Below, in pieces: positions 40,462-47,903 of a stretch of DNA of 64,000 nt. Source of the DNA: Burkholderia stabilis. GTDB taxonomy: Bacteria > Pseudomonadota > Gammaproteobacteria > Burkholderiales > Burkholderiaceae. The DNA is taken from assembly GCF_001742165.1 (NCBI RefSeq), contig NZ_CP016443.1, positions 1,426,001-1,490,000 on the forward strand, in the 5' to 3' direction. Each line of letters starts with the position of its first letter. The stretch's first letter is position 1. The notes under the pieces were generated by a model that was not told where the DNA came from, did no database searches, and saw nothing but the letters and a program-made list of their open reading frames with translations. The position numbers and the translations under genes are program-made.

Positions 40462-41604
40462 TTACAGCTCGAAACGCATCACCTTCTCGCCGCATTGCTC
40501 GGCCGGCAACGGTTCGCCGCGCTTCACCGCGTCGAGCAAACGATCGATCGCGACATGCACGATATCCGCGCGCACGTTGTGCGGCCGGAAGCCCGGCGCG
40601 TTGTCGAGGCCCTGCCGGTGCGCGCGCATGATCCGCACGTCCTGCTGGATCACGAGGTGCGTGTACAGGTTCAGCAGCGGACGCAGCGCGCGCAGCAGCC
40701 AGCGCGGCAGCCGGAAGCGATACGCGATGTACGTATAGACGCGCGAGCGGCGCGCATCGATCGGCGTGATCTGGCTGACGATCAGGAACCCGGAGCGTTC
40801 GCCCCACAGGTAATCGCAGCGCGTCACGTTTGGCGCGATGAAGCGATCGACGTGCGCGAGCGGCACGCGATCGGGATTCGTGAGCCAGTCGAGGCAGAAG
40901 CCGATCTTGTCGTCGCCGTCGTGATAGGTGACGGCGACGCTTTCCGGCGTCGCCGCGACCGTCGCTTCCATTGCCTGGCCGCGGCTGCTGCGGAAGATCC
41001 CGTCGTGCACGAACACCGTATGCGGCACGTCCATGAAGTTCTGCGCGAGCATCGCGATGTCGCCGTCGAACGTGTTGACCATGGTGTACGACTGCCACGG
41101 CGCGGCATCGCGAAACGGCATCCGGAAGATCGCGCGCGCCGACGGGTCGCCGGCGCCCGGGTAGACCCACACGAGCCCGTCGAGCACCTGCACGGGCAGC
41201 GCGCGTTGCCGGAACGGATAGCGGCCCGGCGTGCCCGTCGGGCGCGTGCCGTCGATGCTCGGCACATGAACGACTTGCCCTTCTCCGTCGTAACGCCAGC
41301 CGTGATACGGGCAGACGAGCGCATCACCATCGACCTTGCCGGCCGACAGGCGCGTGCCGCGATGCACGCACTGGTCGATCAGCGCGGCGATCCGGCCGTC
41401 GCGCTGCCGGAACAGCACGATGCCGATGTCGAGAATCCGGACGCCGAGCGGCTTGTCGCGCGGGAGTTCGCGCTCCGTGCACGCGACGAACCATTGCTCG
41501 TGCAAACCGTCGGCCGGCCGCGCATGTTCATGCGCCGCGTCGTGCGCCGTGCAATCCTGCCCGCATCCGCGTGGTTCGATCATGTCGTTCATTGCGTCAT
41601 TCAT
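40462..41604 (-). CDS. Rieske non-heme iron oxygenase, alpha-subunit type
   Basis: A 380-residue oxygenase. The Rieske [2Fe-2S] ligands are Cys79-x-His81 and Cys98-x-x-His101 (CVHRGTRL, CPYHGW). The mononuclear iron site is in NFMDVPHTVFVHDG (2-His/1-carboxylate pattern). The C-terminal part is of the PAO/VanA-like group rather than ring-hydroxylating two-subunit dioxygenases. It needs a separate reductase, and none is encoded nearby. Its start overlaps the stop of the GH3 gene (GATGAATGA), so translation is likely coupled. The start could also be 41592 or 41583. Confidence 0.87.
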   Translation of the reverse strand: MNDAMNDMIEPRGCGQDCTAHDAAHEHARPADGLHEQWFVACTERELPRDKPLGVRILDIGIVLFRQRDGRIAALIDQCVHRGTRLSAGKVDGDALVCPYHGWRYDGEGQVVHVPSIDGTRPTGTPGRYPFRQRALPVQVLDGLVWVYPGAGDPSARAIFRMPFRDAAPWQSYTMVNTFDGDIAMLAQNFMDVPHTVFVHDGIFRSSRGQAMEATVAATPESVAVTYHDGDDKIGFCLDWLTNPDRVPLAHVDRFIAPNVTRCDYLWGERSGFLIVSQITPIDARRSRVYTYIAYRFRLPRWLLRALRPLLNLYTHLVIQQDVRIMRAHRQGLDNAPGFRPHNVRADIVHVAIDRLLDAVKRGEPLPAEQCGEKVMRFEL

Positions 41605-43195
41605 CCGTCATCGCGAGCAGCGCGTCGGCCATCGGCAGCCGCGTCACGAGCGCGCATGGCTTCACGTCGCCGGCGCGAATGCCGGCCCGCTCGGCCGCAT
41701 GCTGCAGCAGGTCGCCGAGCCGCCCCGGCGAGCGGGCCAGCCATCGCACGCGCAACGGGCCGAGCTGGCCGATGCGCCGCGCATGCGCGTAATGGAACGC
41801 CTGCGCGAGCGCCGCTTCGACAGCCGCGCACAGTGCGTCCGCTGCATCGCCGTCAATTTCGCCGGCAACACACAGCACGTAGCAAGGCAAACCTTCCCGC
41901 GCCATGCACGGTACGAGGCATGCGCCGACCTCACCGTACTGGCCGCGCGCGTGGTTCAGTGCGCCGGCCGCGATCTGCTCGTCGAGCTTCTCGCCGACGA
42001 GATCGACGCTCGCCGCCGCACGCCCGACGAACGCAATGCGCGGCGTGCGTGCTGCCATGCCGACCACGCGAATGCGATCGCCGAGCGCATAGCGATACAG
42101 CCCGCCGCCCGTGGTCAACAACACCTGTGCGTCGTCACCGGGGCGCAGCCCTTCGGCATCGCACACGCTGCCGTCGTCGCGCACGAATTCGAGGTAGTGG
42201 CTGCCGATCGCGAGCGGGCAGCCGTCGCCCGCGCCGAACGGAATGCTCGCCACGCCTTCGGTCGCAAACAATCCCTTCGGCAACCATTGCACGTGCGGAA
42301 ACCGCGCGCGCAACGCGCGGGCGTAATGCGCGCTCGGGCCGTCCAGCCAGCAGCTCACCGCGGCGAGACGCGGCCACAGCGCGCGACAATCGCCTTCGTC
42401 GATCGCACGACGCAGCGCCGCGCGACGGTCGGCCGGCAACGACGCATCGACCCATGCGAGATCACGGGCGCCGTCGGCATCGTCGCGATCGAACAGCGGG
42501 CGCAGCACGCTCGTCAGGAACGTCGGGCTCCACACACTGATGAATGCGAGCGCTTCGTCGGCGACGAGCGCGCGCAGCGTTTCGCGCCGCCACGTCGACG
42601 CGTCGCCGGTCAGCGGCGGCACGAGCAGCGTCGACGCCAGCGCGGCCGCGCTGCTGTCGCCGAGGTAATCGAGATCGCTCGCCGAGCCGACCGGAATGCC
42701 GTTCGGCGCAACGCCCGGCGCCTGCAGCGGCGGCGACATCGACCAGTACGCGCGCCCTTCGCCGAGCGCCGGACAGGCGCGAACCATGTCGGCGAGCCAC
42801 ACGATCATCGCGGCCTGCAGTTCACGCAGGAACGCGGGCGTGTACGGAATCAGCTTCTGGCGCGCGGTGCTGCCGCTCGTCCGTTCGAGAAACACCGGGC
42901 GTTCGGCGGTCAGCACGGGTTCACGATCGTGCGACACGCGATCGAGCCACGGCAGGAAATCGGCGGCGGCATGCACGGGCACGCGCTCGCGAAACTGCAC
43001 GGGGCTGTCGATCCGGTCGAAACCGAACCGACGCCCGAACGCCGTGTCGCGATTCGCGGCGAGCAGCGCCATCAATCGCTGCGCCTGTGCGTCGCCCGGC
43101 GCTTCGAGGCCGGCCAGCCAGCGATCGACGTCCGGCTGCGCGACGCGCGCGAACGTGCGCCACGCGTCGGCCGGGCTGCGGGCGGAAGCGTCCAT
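41597..43195 (-). CDS. GH3-family acyl-adenylate/amide synthetase
   Basis: A 532-residue member of the GH3 (auxin-responsive GH3-like) ANL-superfamily enzymes. The nucleotide-binding loop is TSGSTARQK (about 106-114). WLPKGLFATEGVASIPF, GGGLYRYALGDRIRVVG and LVGEKLDE are the characteristic later motifs. Plant GH3 proteins adenylate a carboxylic acid and conjugate it to an amino acid; bacterial members are mostly uncharacterised. It lies between desaturase 2 (stop and start overlap, TGATG) and the Rieske oxygenase, in one operon. Confidence 0.85.
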   Translation of the reverse strand: MDASARSPADAWRTFARVAQPDVDRWLAGLEAPGDAQAQRLMALLAANRDTAFGRRFGFDRIDSPVQFRERVPVHAAADFLPWLDRVSHDREPVLTAERPVFLERTSGSTARQKLIPYTPAFLRELQAAMIVWLADMVRACPALGEGRAYWSMSPPLQAPGVAPNGIPVGSASDLDYLGDSSAAALASTLLVPPLTGDASTWRRETLRALVADEALAFISVWSPTFLTSVLRPLFDRDDADGARDLAWVDASLPADRRAALRRAIDEGDCRALWPRLAAVSCWLDGPSAHYARALRARFPHVQWLPKGLFATEGVASIPFGAGDGCPLAIGSHYLEFVRDDGSVCDAEGLRPGDDAQVLLTTGGGLYRYALGDRIRVVGMAARTPRIAFVGRAAASVDLVGEKLDEQIAAGALNHARGQYGEVGACLVPCMAREGLPCYVLCVAGEIDGDAADALCAAVEAALAQAFHYAHARRIGQLGPLRVRWLARSPGRLGDLLQHAAERAGIRAGDVKPCALVTRLPMADALLAMTDE

Positions 43196-44133
43196 CAGAA
43201 ATAGGTCTTGTCGAGCTGCGCGAGATCGTCGGGCAGCCGGCGCGGCGGCGCGAAGATCGTGAGCCAGCCGTACCACAGCGGCCGCGTCTCGCGCAGGTCC
43301 GACGCCGCGTGCATGTCCTGCCAGCGCAGCGCGGGGCGGCGATGGTGCGTCAGGTTGTAGTTGAAGTTCAGCAGCAGCCAGCGCACGGGCGTCGGTGCGC
43401 GCATGTTGTACGTGCCTTCGACGACGTCGAGCGGCGTACGCATGTGGTACACCCATTGCAGCGACGACCACGAAAACGCGAATGCGATATACGCGGCCAG
43501 CACCACCGACGCCGACCAGTCGAGCCACCACGCAGCCAGCAGCCATGCGCCGACGCCGGCCAGCGTTTCGTAGCGGATGCGGCTGAAATCGGCCGTCGTG
43601 AATTCCTTGAAGGCGGCCGCATAGGTGTTGTCGTCGCCGCGCGCGGCGAGCCGCTGCATCGTGCGGCCGGGCACCAGCGCGAGCACGAAGCTGCCGACGA
43701 AACTGCCGAGCCAGATGCCGCCGAGGATCGCCGCGTAGTATTCGATACGCTTGCGCAGCAACGATTCGTCCGCCGTCGCGAAATCCGCGCGTTCGGCGCG
43801 CGTGCGGTTGCGCACATGATGGCCGAGATGGTTCACGTGGATGAGCGTCGCGGCCGCGCCGAACATCGTGGAAGCCCACCACATCATCATATAATTCGCG
43901 ATCGGCCGGCGATGCCCGAACCCGTGGAAGGTCTCGTGCATCATCGAGAACACGCCCTGCATCACGAGGCAGAACGGCACGAGCACGAGCCACTTGAGTG
44001 CACCGGCATCGGTATGCGAAAGCCACGTGAGCGTGCCGGCCCACACGATGCTCTGCAGCGCGAGCGCCAGCAGGTTCGCACGATCGTAACGTCGGGTCTG
44101 CGCTGCGGCGGCCTGCGCGCTCGGTCGGTTCAT
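43195..44133 (-). CDS. Membrane fatty-acid desaturase 2
   Basis: A 312-residue integral-membrane desaturase. Histidine boxes are HETFHGFGH (about residue 67), HVNHLGHH (about 100) and NLTHHRRP (about 270). The long box spacings suit fatty-acid desaturase-type diiron enzymes. First gene of the minus-strand operon desaturase 2 - GH3 - Rieske. The start at 44133 is followed upstream by tandem CTCGGAATG repeats. It is divergent from the diiron-hydrolase gene across 105 bp. Substrate chain and position are unknown. Confidence 0.85.
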   Translation of the reverse strand: MNRPSAQAAAAQTRRYDRANLLALALQSIVWAGTLTWLSHTDAGALKWLVLVPFCLVMQGVFSMMHETFHGFGHRRPIANYMMMWWASTMFGAAATLIHVNHLGHHVRNRTRAERADFATADESLLRKRIEYYAAILGGIWLGSFVGSFVLALVPGRTMQRLAARGDDNTYAAAFKEFTTADFSRIRYETLAGVGAWLLAAWWLDWSASVVLAAYIAFAFSWSSLQWVYHMRTPLDVVEGTYNMRAPTPVRWLLLNFNYNLTHHRRPALRWQDMHAASDLRETRPLWYGWLTIFAPPRRLPDDLAQLDKTYF

Positions 44134-44238
44134 GGCTCGGAATGACTCGGAATGGCGGTTGTTTGCACGGGAGGATACAACAGATGCGTCAGCCGCCGGT
44201 AACGGCCTGCGCCCCGCTCCTGACGGGGCTGAACTAGC
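44134..44238. promoter_or_regulatory. Divergent control region of the lipid-tailoring operons
   Basis: This 105-bp interval must drive both the desaturase 2-GH3-Rieske operon and the diiron-alpha/beta-hydrolase pair. It holds two tandem copies of CTCGGAATG (44136-44153, 10-bp period), a GTTGT/ACAAC inverted repeat around 44158-44181, and CCCCG-N7-CGGGG near 44212-44228. No convincing -35/-10 pair was found. No regulator gene lies in the cluster. Confidence 0.4.
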
Positions 44239-45126
44239 ATGCGGCCGTTTCGCCGCGCCCCCGCCGCCAGCACCGCGTCGCGCATGCCGCAGCGCGACGT
44301 GCGCTTCGCGATCGACGAGCGCATTCCGCGCTTCTGGTATCGCGGCGCGTGCCATGTCACGCGCTTCTTCGACGCGTTTTCCGTGATGTTTCCGCTCGGC
44401 GAGCGCTTCTTCATCGAAAGCGTGCGGCCGTTTCGCGACCGCGTCGGCGGCGATGCGTCGCTCGCGGCCGACGTCGACGCGTTCGTGCGGCAGGAAGCGT
44501 CGCATATCCGCGTGCACCGGCTCTACAACGCGCGCCTCGCGTCGCAGCGCGTGCCGGTCGATACGCTCGAAGCGCTGCTCGAAAAGCGTCAGCGCAACGC
44601 CGCGCGCCAGGTGTCGCCCGTCACGCGGCTCGCGCTGACGGCCTGCCTCGAACACTACACGACGATCCTCGCGCACCGCCTGCTGAGCGACCCGGCGATC
44701 CTCGACGGCGCCGATCCGACGATGGCGGCCGTCTGGCGCTGGCACGCGGTCGAGGAAACCGAGCACAAGACCGTTGCGTTCGACGTGTTCACGGCGGCCA
44801 TGCCGAACGCGGCGCGGCGCTATGTCGTGCGCTGCGCGGCGATGCTCGGCATCTCGGTCTACTTCGTGGTCGACCTGATCTATTTCGTGCATCGGCTCGT
44901 CGCGATCGACGGGCAGACGCGGAACGTGCGCGGGTGGCTGCGGTTGCTGCGCTGGCTGTTCGTCGCACCGGGCATCTTCACGCATGTGATGCCGCTGTGG
45001 CTGTTCTGGTTCTCGCCGCGCTTTCATCCCGATCGCATCGACAGCGACGCGGCGCTGCGCGCGGCGCGTGCCGCGCTCGAACCCTATCAAGCAACATCCG
45101 AACACGAGCCGGAGTCGCACGCATGA
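44239..45126 (+). CDS. Ferritin-like diiron 'metal-dependent hydrolase' (COG3687 type)
   Basis: A 295-residue protein with a helical diiron-type core. RFFIES, FVRQEASHIRVHRLYN, ACLEHYTTILAH and WHAVEETEHKTVAFDV supply Glu and Glu-x-x-His ligands in the order expected for a ferritin-like carboxylate-bridged site. Family members are annotated as metal-dependent hydrolases but often sit beside desaturase and lipid genes, and an oxygenase role is plausible. The C-terminal half has two hydrophobic segments. Its stop overlaps the next start (ATGA). Confidence 0.8.
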   Translation: MRPFRRAPAASTASRMPQRDVRFAIDERIPRFWYRGACHVTRFFDAFSVMFPLGERFFIESVRPFRDRVGGDASLAADVDAFVRQEASHIRVHRLYNARLASQRVPVDTLEALLEKRQRNAARQVSPVTRLALTACLEHYTTILAHRLLSDPAILDGADPTMAAVWRWHAVEETEHKTVAFDVFTAAMPNAARRYVVRCAAMLGISVYFVVDLIYFVHRLVAIDGQTRNVRGWLRLLRWLFVAPGIFTHVMPLWLFWFSPRFHPDRIDSDAALRAARAALEPYQATSEHEPESHA

Positions 45127-46019
45127 CGCGCGCGCCGTGGACGCCCGAAGGCTTCGACGACTGGCAACGCCACTATCCGGCGACGCCGTTCACACGCGCC
45201 GAAACGACACTCGACTGGACCAACGCGTTCATCGACGGCTGGACCCAGCGCACCGCGCGCCTGCCGCTGACGACGACGATCGTGCTCGTCGCCGGGCTGT
45301 ATTCGGAATGGCTGCCCGGCTGCAATCGCGGCGCGCGGCAGACGCTCGGCGCGGCCGGCTATCGCGTGCTGACGGTGCCCGTGCGTTCCGCGCGCGGCGT
45401 GTTCGATCAGGGCGCGCATATCGGCGCGTACCTGCGCGCACACCTGCCGGCCGGCGAATTCGTTGCGCTCGCACACAGCAAGGGCGGCATCGATACGCTT
45501 GCCGCGCTCGTCGGCGACCCGGTGCTGGCGTCGCGTTGCGCGGGTATCGCGCTCGTGCAGCCGCCGTGCGGCCCGTCCGCGATCGTCGATACGATCTTCC
45601 GTCACGGCGTGCCGCCGCATGCCGCCGCGCCGTGGCCCGACCGCGTCGCTCAGCGCCTGCTGCGCACGCGGTGGGCGAATGCCGGCACACGCGACATCAG
45701 CAGCCGGCGCGATCCGCGGGTCGGCGCGATGCTCGCAGCGCTGCCGCGCAACCTGCATCTCGTACATGGCGTGAGCTGGTCCGTCGAAGCGTCGACGCGC
45801 TTCGATTCGCATCACGGGCGGCTGAACGGCCATCGCCCCGGCTGCGCGCACGACGGGCAGTTCTATCTCGAACACCAGGTGATGGCCGGCCTCCCGCAAG
45901 TCTGCCTGCCGCGGCTCGATCATGGCCAGCCCGTGCTCGGCGGGCTCGGCTTCGACGCCGGCCGTTTCTGGCTCGCGCTCGCCGACCTGCTGCACGTCAC
46001 GCGCGGTCAGACGAGGTAG
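45123..46019 (+). CDS. Alpha/beta-hydrolase of the lipid-tailoring cluster
   Basis: A 298-residue alpha/beta-hydrolase. TTTIVLVAGLYSEWLPG is the first strand and oxyanion region, and the nucleophile elbow is ALAHSKGGID (Ser near residue 118). The C-terminal part has DGQFYLEHQVMAG and PRLDHGQPV with candidate Asp and His. A lipase, esterase or acyl-transfer role fits the cluster. Start and preceding stop overlap by four bases. The 3' end overlaps the convergent GNAT gene by 13 bp. Confidence 0.78.
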   Translation: MTRAPWTPEGFDDWQRHYPATPFTRAETTLDWTNAFIDGWTQRTARLPLTTTIVLVAGLYSEWLPGCNRGARQTLGAAGYRVLTVPVRSARGVFDQGAHIGAYLRAHLPAGEFVALAHSKGGIDTLAALVGDPVLASRCAGIALVQPPCGPSAIVDTIFRHGVPPHAAAPWPDRVAQRLLRTRWANAGTRDISSRRDPRVGAMLAALPRNLHLVHGVSWSVEASTRFDSHHGRLNGHRPGCAHDGQFYLEHQVMAGLPQVCLPRLDHGQPVLGGLGFDAGRFWLALADLLHVTRGQTR

Positions 46020-47122
46020 ATCTCGAAGCCCGGCACGCGGCCGGCCAGCAGCCCGTCGATCGGTTCAGCCGGCTCGCCGGTCGACAGCGTGTAGAGATCC
46101 ATCGGCGTGCGCGCCGCGCGATAGCGCGAGAGCGCCGGCCACAGCAGATCGCCGTCGTACAGGCACAGTTGCATCAGTGCATAACGGTCGCGCACGCGCA
46201 GCCACGCCGCATCGAGCAGTGCGGCAAACACGGCGGGATCGCGGTCGCGCACCTGCAAGTGAGTCAGATAGACATCGCGCAGCGGTGCGCCGGGCGCCGC
46301 GATGCGCGGGCGGCGCAGCGCCGGCGCGATCGCGTTGAACGCGACACGGATCGCCTGCAGCGGCAACGGCAGCCGTTCGAGCACGATCCGCTTGATGTCG
46401 CCGGCATCCCACGGCGCGACGCAGCCGAGCACGTTGCCGCGCGCATCGAGCGCCAGCAGGAACGCGCCGATGCCGAATGCCGGCCACGTATCGAGCCGGC
46501 GCGCGAATTCGTCCGCGGTGAACACGCCGCCGAACGGCTGGCGGCGCGATTCGGCATCGAGAAACGCTCGCAGCGCGTCCGCGTGATGCGGCTGCGCGTC
46601 GACGATCCGGACGCCGGGCGCCATGCGCGGCACGGACGACAGCCCACGCTGCGCGTAGATCGACACGTTTTCATAACCCTGCCAGTGCGCGAAGCGCAGC
46701 CGGTTCTCGCGCCGCGACCGCGCAAGCGACTGCACCGCGAGCCGGTTGTCGCGGATCATGCAGCAATACGCGTGATGCACGCCCGCTTCGGCGCGCAGCG
46801 TCGCGAAGCGCTCGCGCACGGAATCGGTCCACTCGCGCGACAGGCGCCGGTCGGGCATCAGGCGCAGATCGCCGAGATAGGCGACCGGCCGTGCGCGTTC
46901 GCCGAGATAACCGTCGCGCACGACGAGGCTTGCAAGCCCCTTCAGCGACGCGTGCTCGCCTTCCGCGAGCCAGACTTCATGACCGGGCGCGTGGCACCGA
47001 TGCAGCGCGAAGTAGTCGGGCGCGCGGTCGAAGCGCAGCGGCAGGCTGCCCTGCATCGCGTGGCGGGCCTGGAAATCGAGGATGCGCGCGTTGTCGGCCG
47101 GTTGCGCGAGACGAATCCGCAT
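46007..47122 (-). CDS. GNAT-like acyltransferase 1, tandem-domain size
   Basis: A 371-residue protein with an N-terminal GNAT fold (MRIRLAQPADNARILDFQ, GLASLVVRDGYLGERARPVAYLGDLRLMPDRR; the second is the usual beta4 / acyl-CoA-binding region). A second similar half starts near residue 170 (GVRIVDAQPHHADALRAFLDAES), which would make it a degenerate double GNAT. It could move an acyl group from CoA to an amine or hydroxyl. It follows the second GNAT-like gene by 9 bp in one operon. Acceptor unknown. Confidence 0.72.
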   Translation of the reverse strand: MRIRLAQPADNARILDFQARHAMQGSLPLRFDRAPDYFALHRCHAPGHEVWLAEGEHASLKGLASLVVRDGYLGERARPVAYLGDLRLMPDRRLSREWTDSVRERFATLRAEAGVHHAYCCMIRDNRLAVQSLARSRRENRLRFAHWQGYENVSIYAQRGLSSVPRMAPGVRIVDAQPHHADALRAFLDAESRRQPFGGVFTADEFARRLDTWPAFGIGAFLLALDARGNVLGCVAPWDAGDIKRIVLERLPLPLQAIRVAFNAIAPALRRPRIAAPGAPLRDVYLTHLQVRDRDPAVFAALLDAAWLRVRDRYALMQLCLYDGDLLWPALSRYRAARTPMDLYTLSTGEPAEPIDGLLAGRVPGFEIYLV

Positions 47123-47131
47123 GCGTGCGGC

Positions 47132-47842
47132 TCATGCGCCGTCGAACAGCCGCCGCGCGAGCGGCCGCAGGTTCGACGCCGACAGTTCGCAGAGACAAAC
47201 GAGCTCGTCGCCATGCGCATAACCGGGGTTGCGCGCGAGGAAGTAGTCGACGTCGGCGAGCCGCCGGTGCGCGACCGGCACCTCCGCGAGCGTCGGCGTC
47301 AGCCGGCCCTGCGGCGTGTCGAACGACAGGAGGCCGGTAGCGGGATCGTATGCGTGCCCGTAGCGGCTCGCGGCCAGGTGATCCATCAGGTCCTGCGTCG
47401 CCGGTGCGGTGAGGTTGTCGGCGCGCGGCGCGTAGTCGCGCGCGAACGCACGCAGATAGCGATACGTGCGATGCCCCTTGCAGATCAGGAACCAGTACAG
47501 CGGCACGGCGGGCGCCTGCCGCCACACGTCGCCCGCGTGGCGGATCCACGCGAACGCGAGATGCTGCGTGCCCCAGTGAGCGGGATCGATGATCGTATCG
47601 CCGGAAAAGATCACGCGGATCGGTGCGTCGCGCCAGCGCATCTCGTACTGCTTGAGCGTCGAGAAGCCCTGGATCGCGCCGCCGTCGTCGCGCAGCACGA
47701 TGCAGTGCGTCTTGTCGCCGAGGTCGCGGTCGAACTGCGCACGGCCCGTATCGCAATACGATGCCGCATACAACGAGAACATCCGGTCGATGTCGTCCGG
47801 GCCCAGGGCCGCACGGTCGACGGCGGTGGCGCGCAACTCCAT
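47132..47842 (-). CDS. GNAT-fold-like transferase 2, unknown specificity
   Basis: A 236-residue protein. DDIDRMFSLYAASYCDTGRAQFDRDLGDKTHCIVLRDDGGAIQGFSTL resembles an N-acyltransferase opening. APIRVIFSGDTIIDPAHWGTQHLAFAWIRH looks like the central strand and acyl-donor helix region. LYWFLICKGHRTYRYLRAF follows. The fold echoes acyl-homoserine-lactone-synthase/GNAT proteins but lacks a signature for either. GGAG precedes the ATG at 47842. It begins the two-gene minus-strand operon and is divergent from the PAP2-desaturase gene. Confidence 0.65.
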   Translation of the reverse strand: MELRATAVDRAALGPDDIDRMFSLYAASYCDTGRAQFDRDLGDKTHCIVLRDDGGAIQGFSTLKQYEMRWRDAPIRVIFSGDTIIDPAHWGTQHLAFAWIRHAGDVWRQAPAVPLYWFLICKGHRTYRYLRAFARDYAPRADNLTAPATQDLMDHLAASRYGHAYDPATGLLSFDTPQGRLTPTLAEVPVAHRRLADVDYFLARNPGYAHGDELVCLCELSASNLRPLARRLFDGA

Positions 47843-47869
47843 CGGATACTCCTGCAAGACTGAACAGCT

Positions 47870-47878
47870 TGCTATGAT
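47870..47878 (+). promoter_or_regulatory. Extended -10 promoter of the PAP2-desaturase gene
   Basis: TGC-TATGAT is a good extended -10 (TGnTATGAT), 25 bp before the ATG at 47904. No -35 match precedes it, as is common with extended -10 promoters. The leader would be only about 15-20 bases, leaving room for no strong Shine-Dalgarno. Confidence 0.45.
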
Positions 47879-47903
47879 AGCCCGTCATTTGCCCGCCCCA
47901 GCC

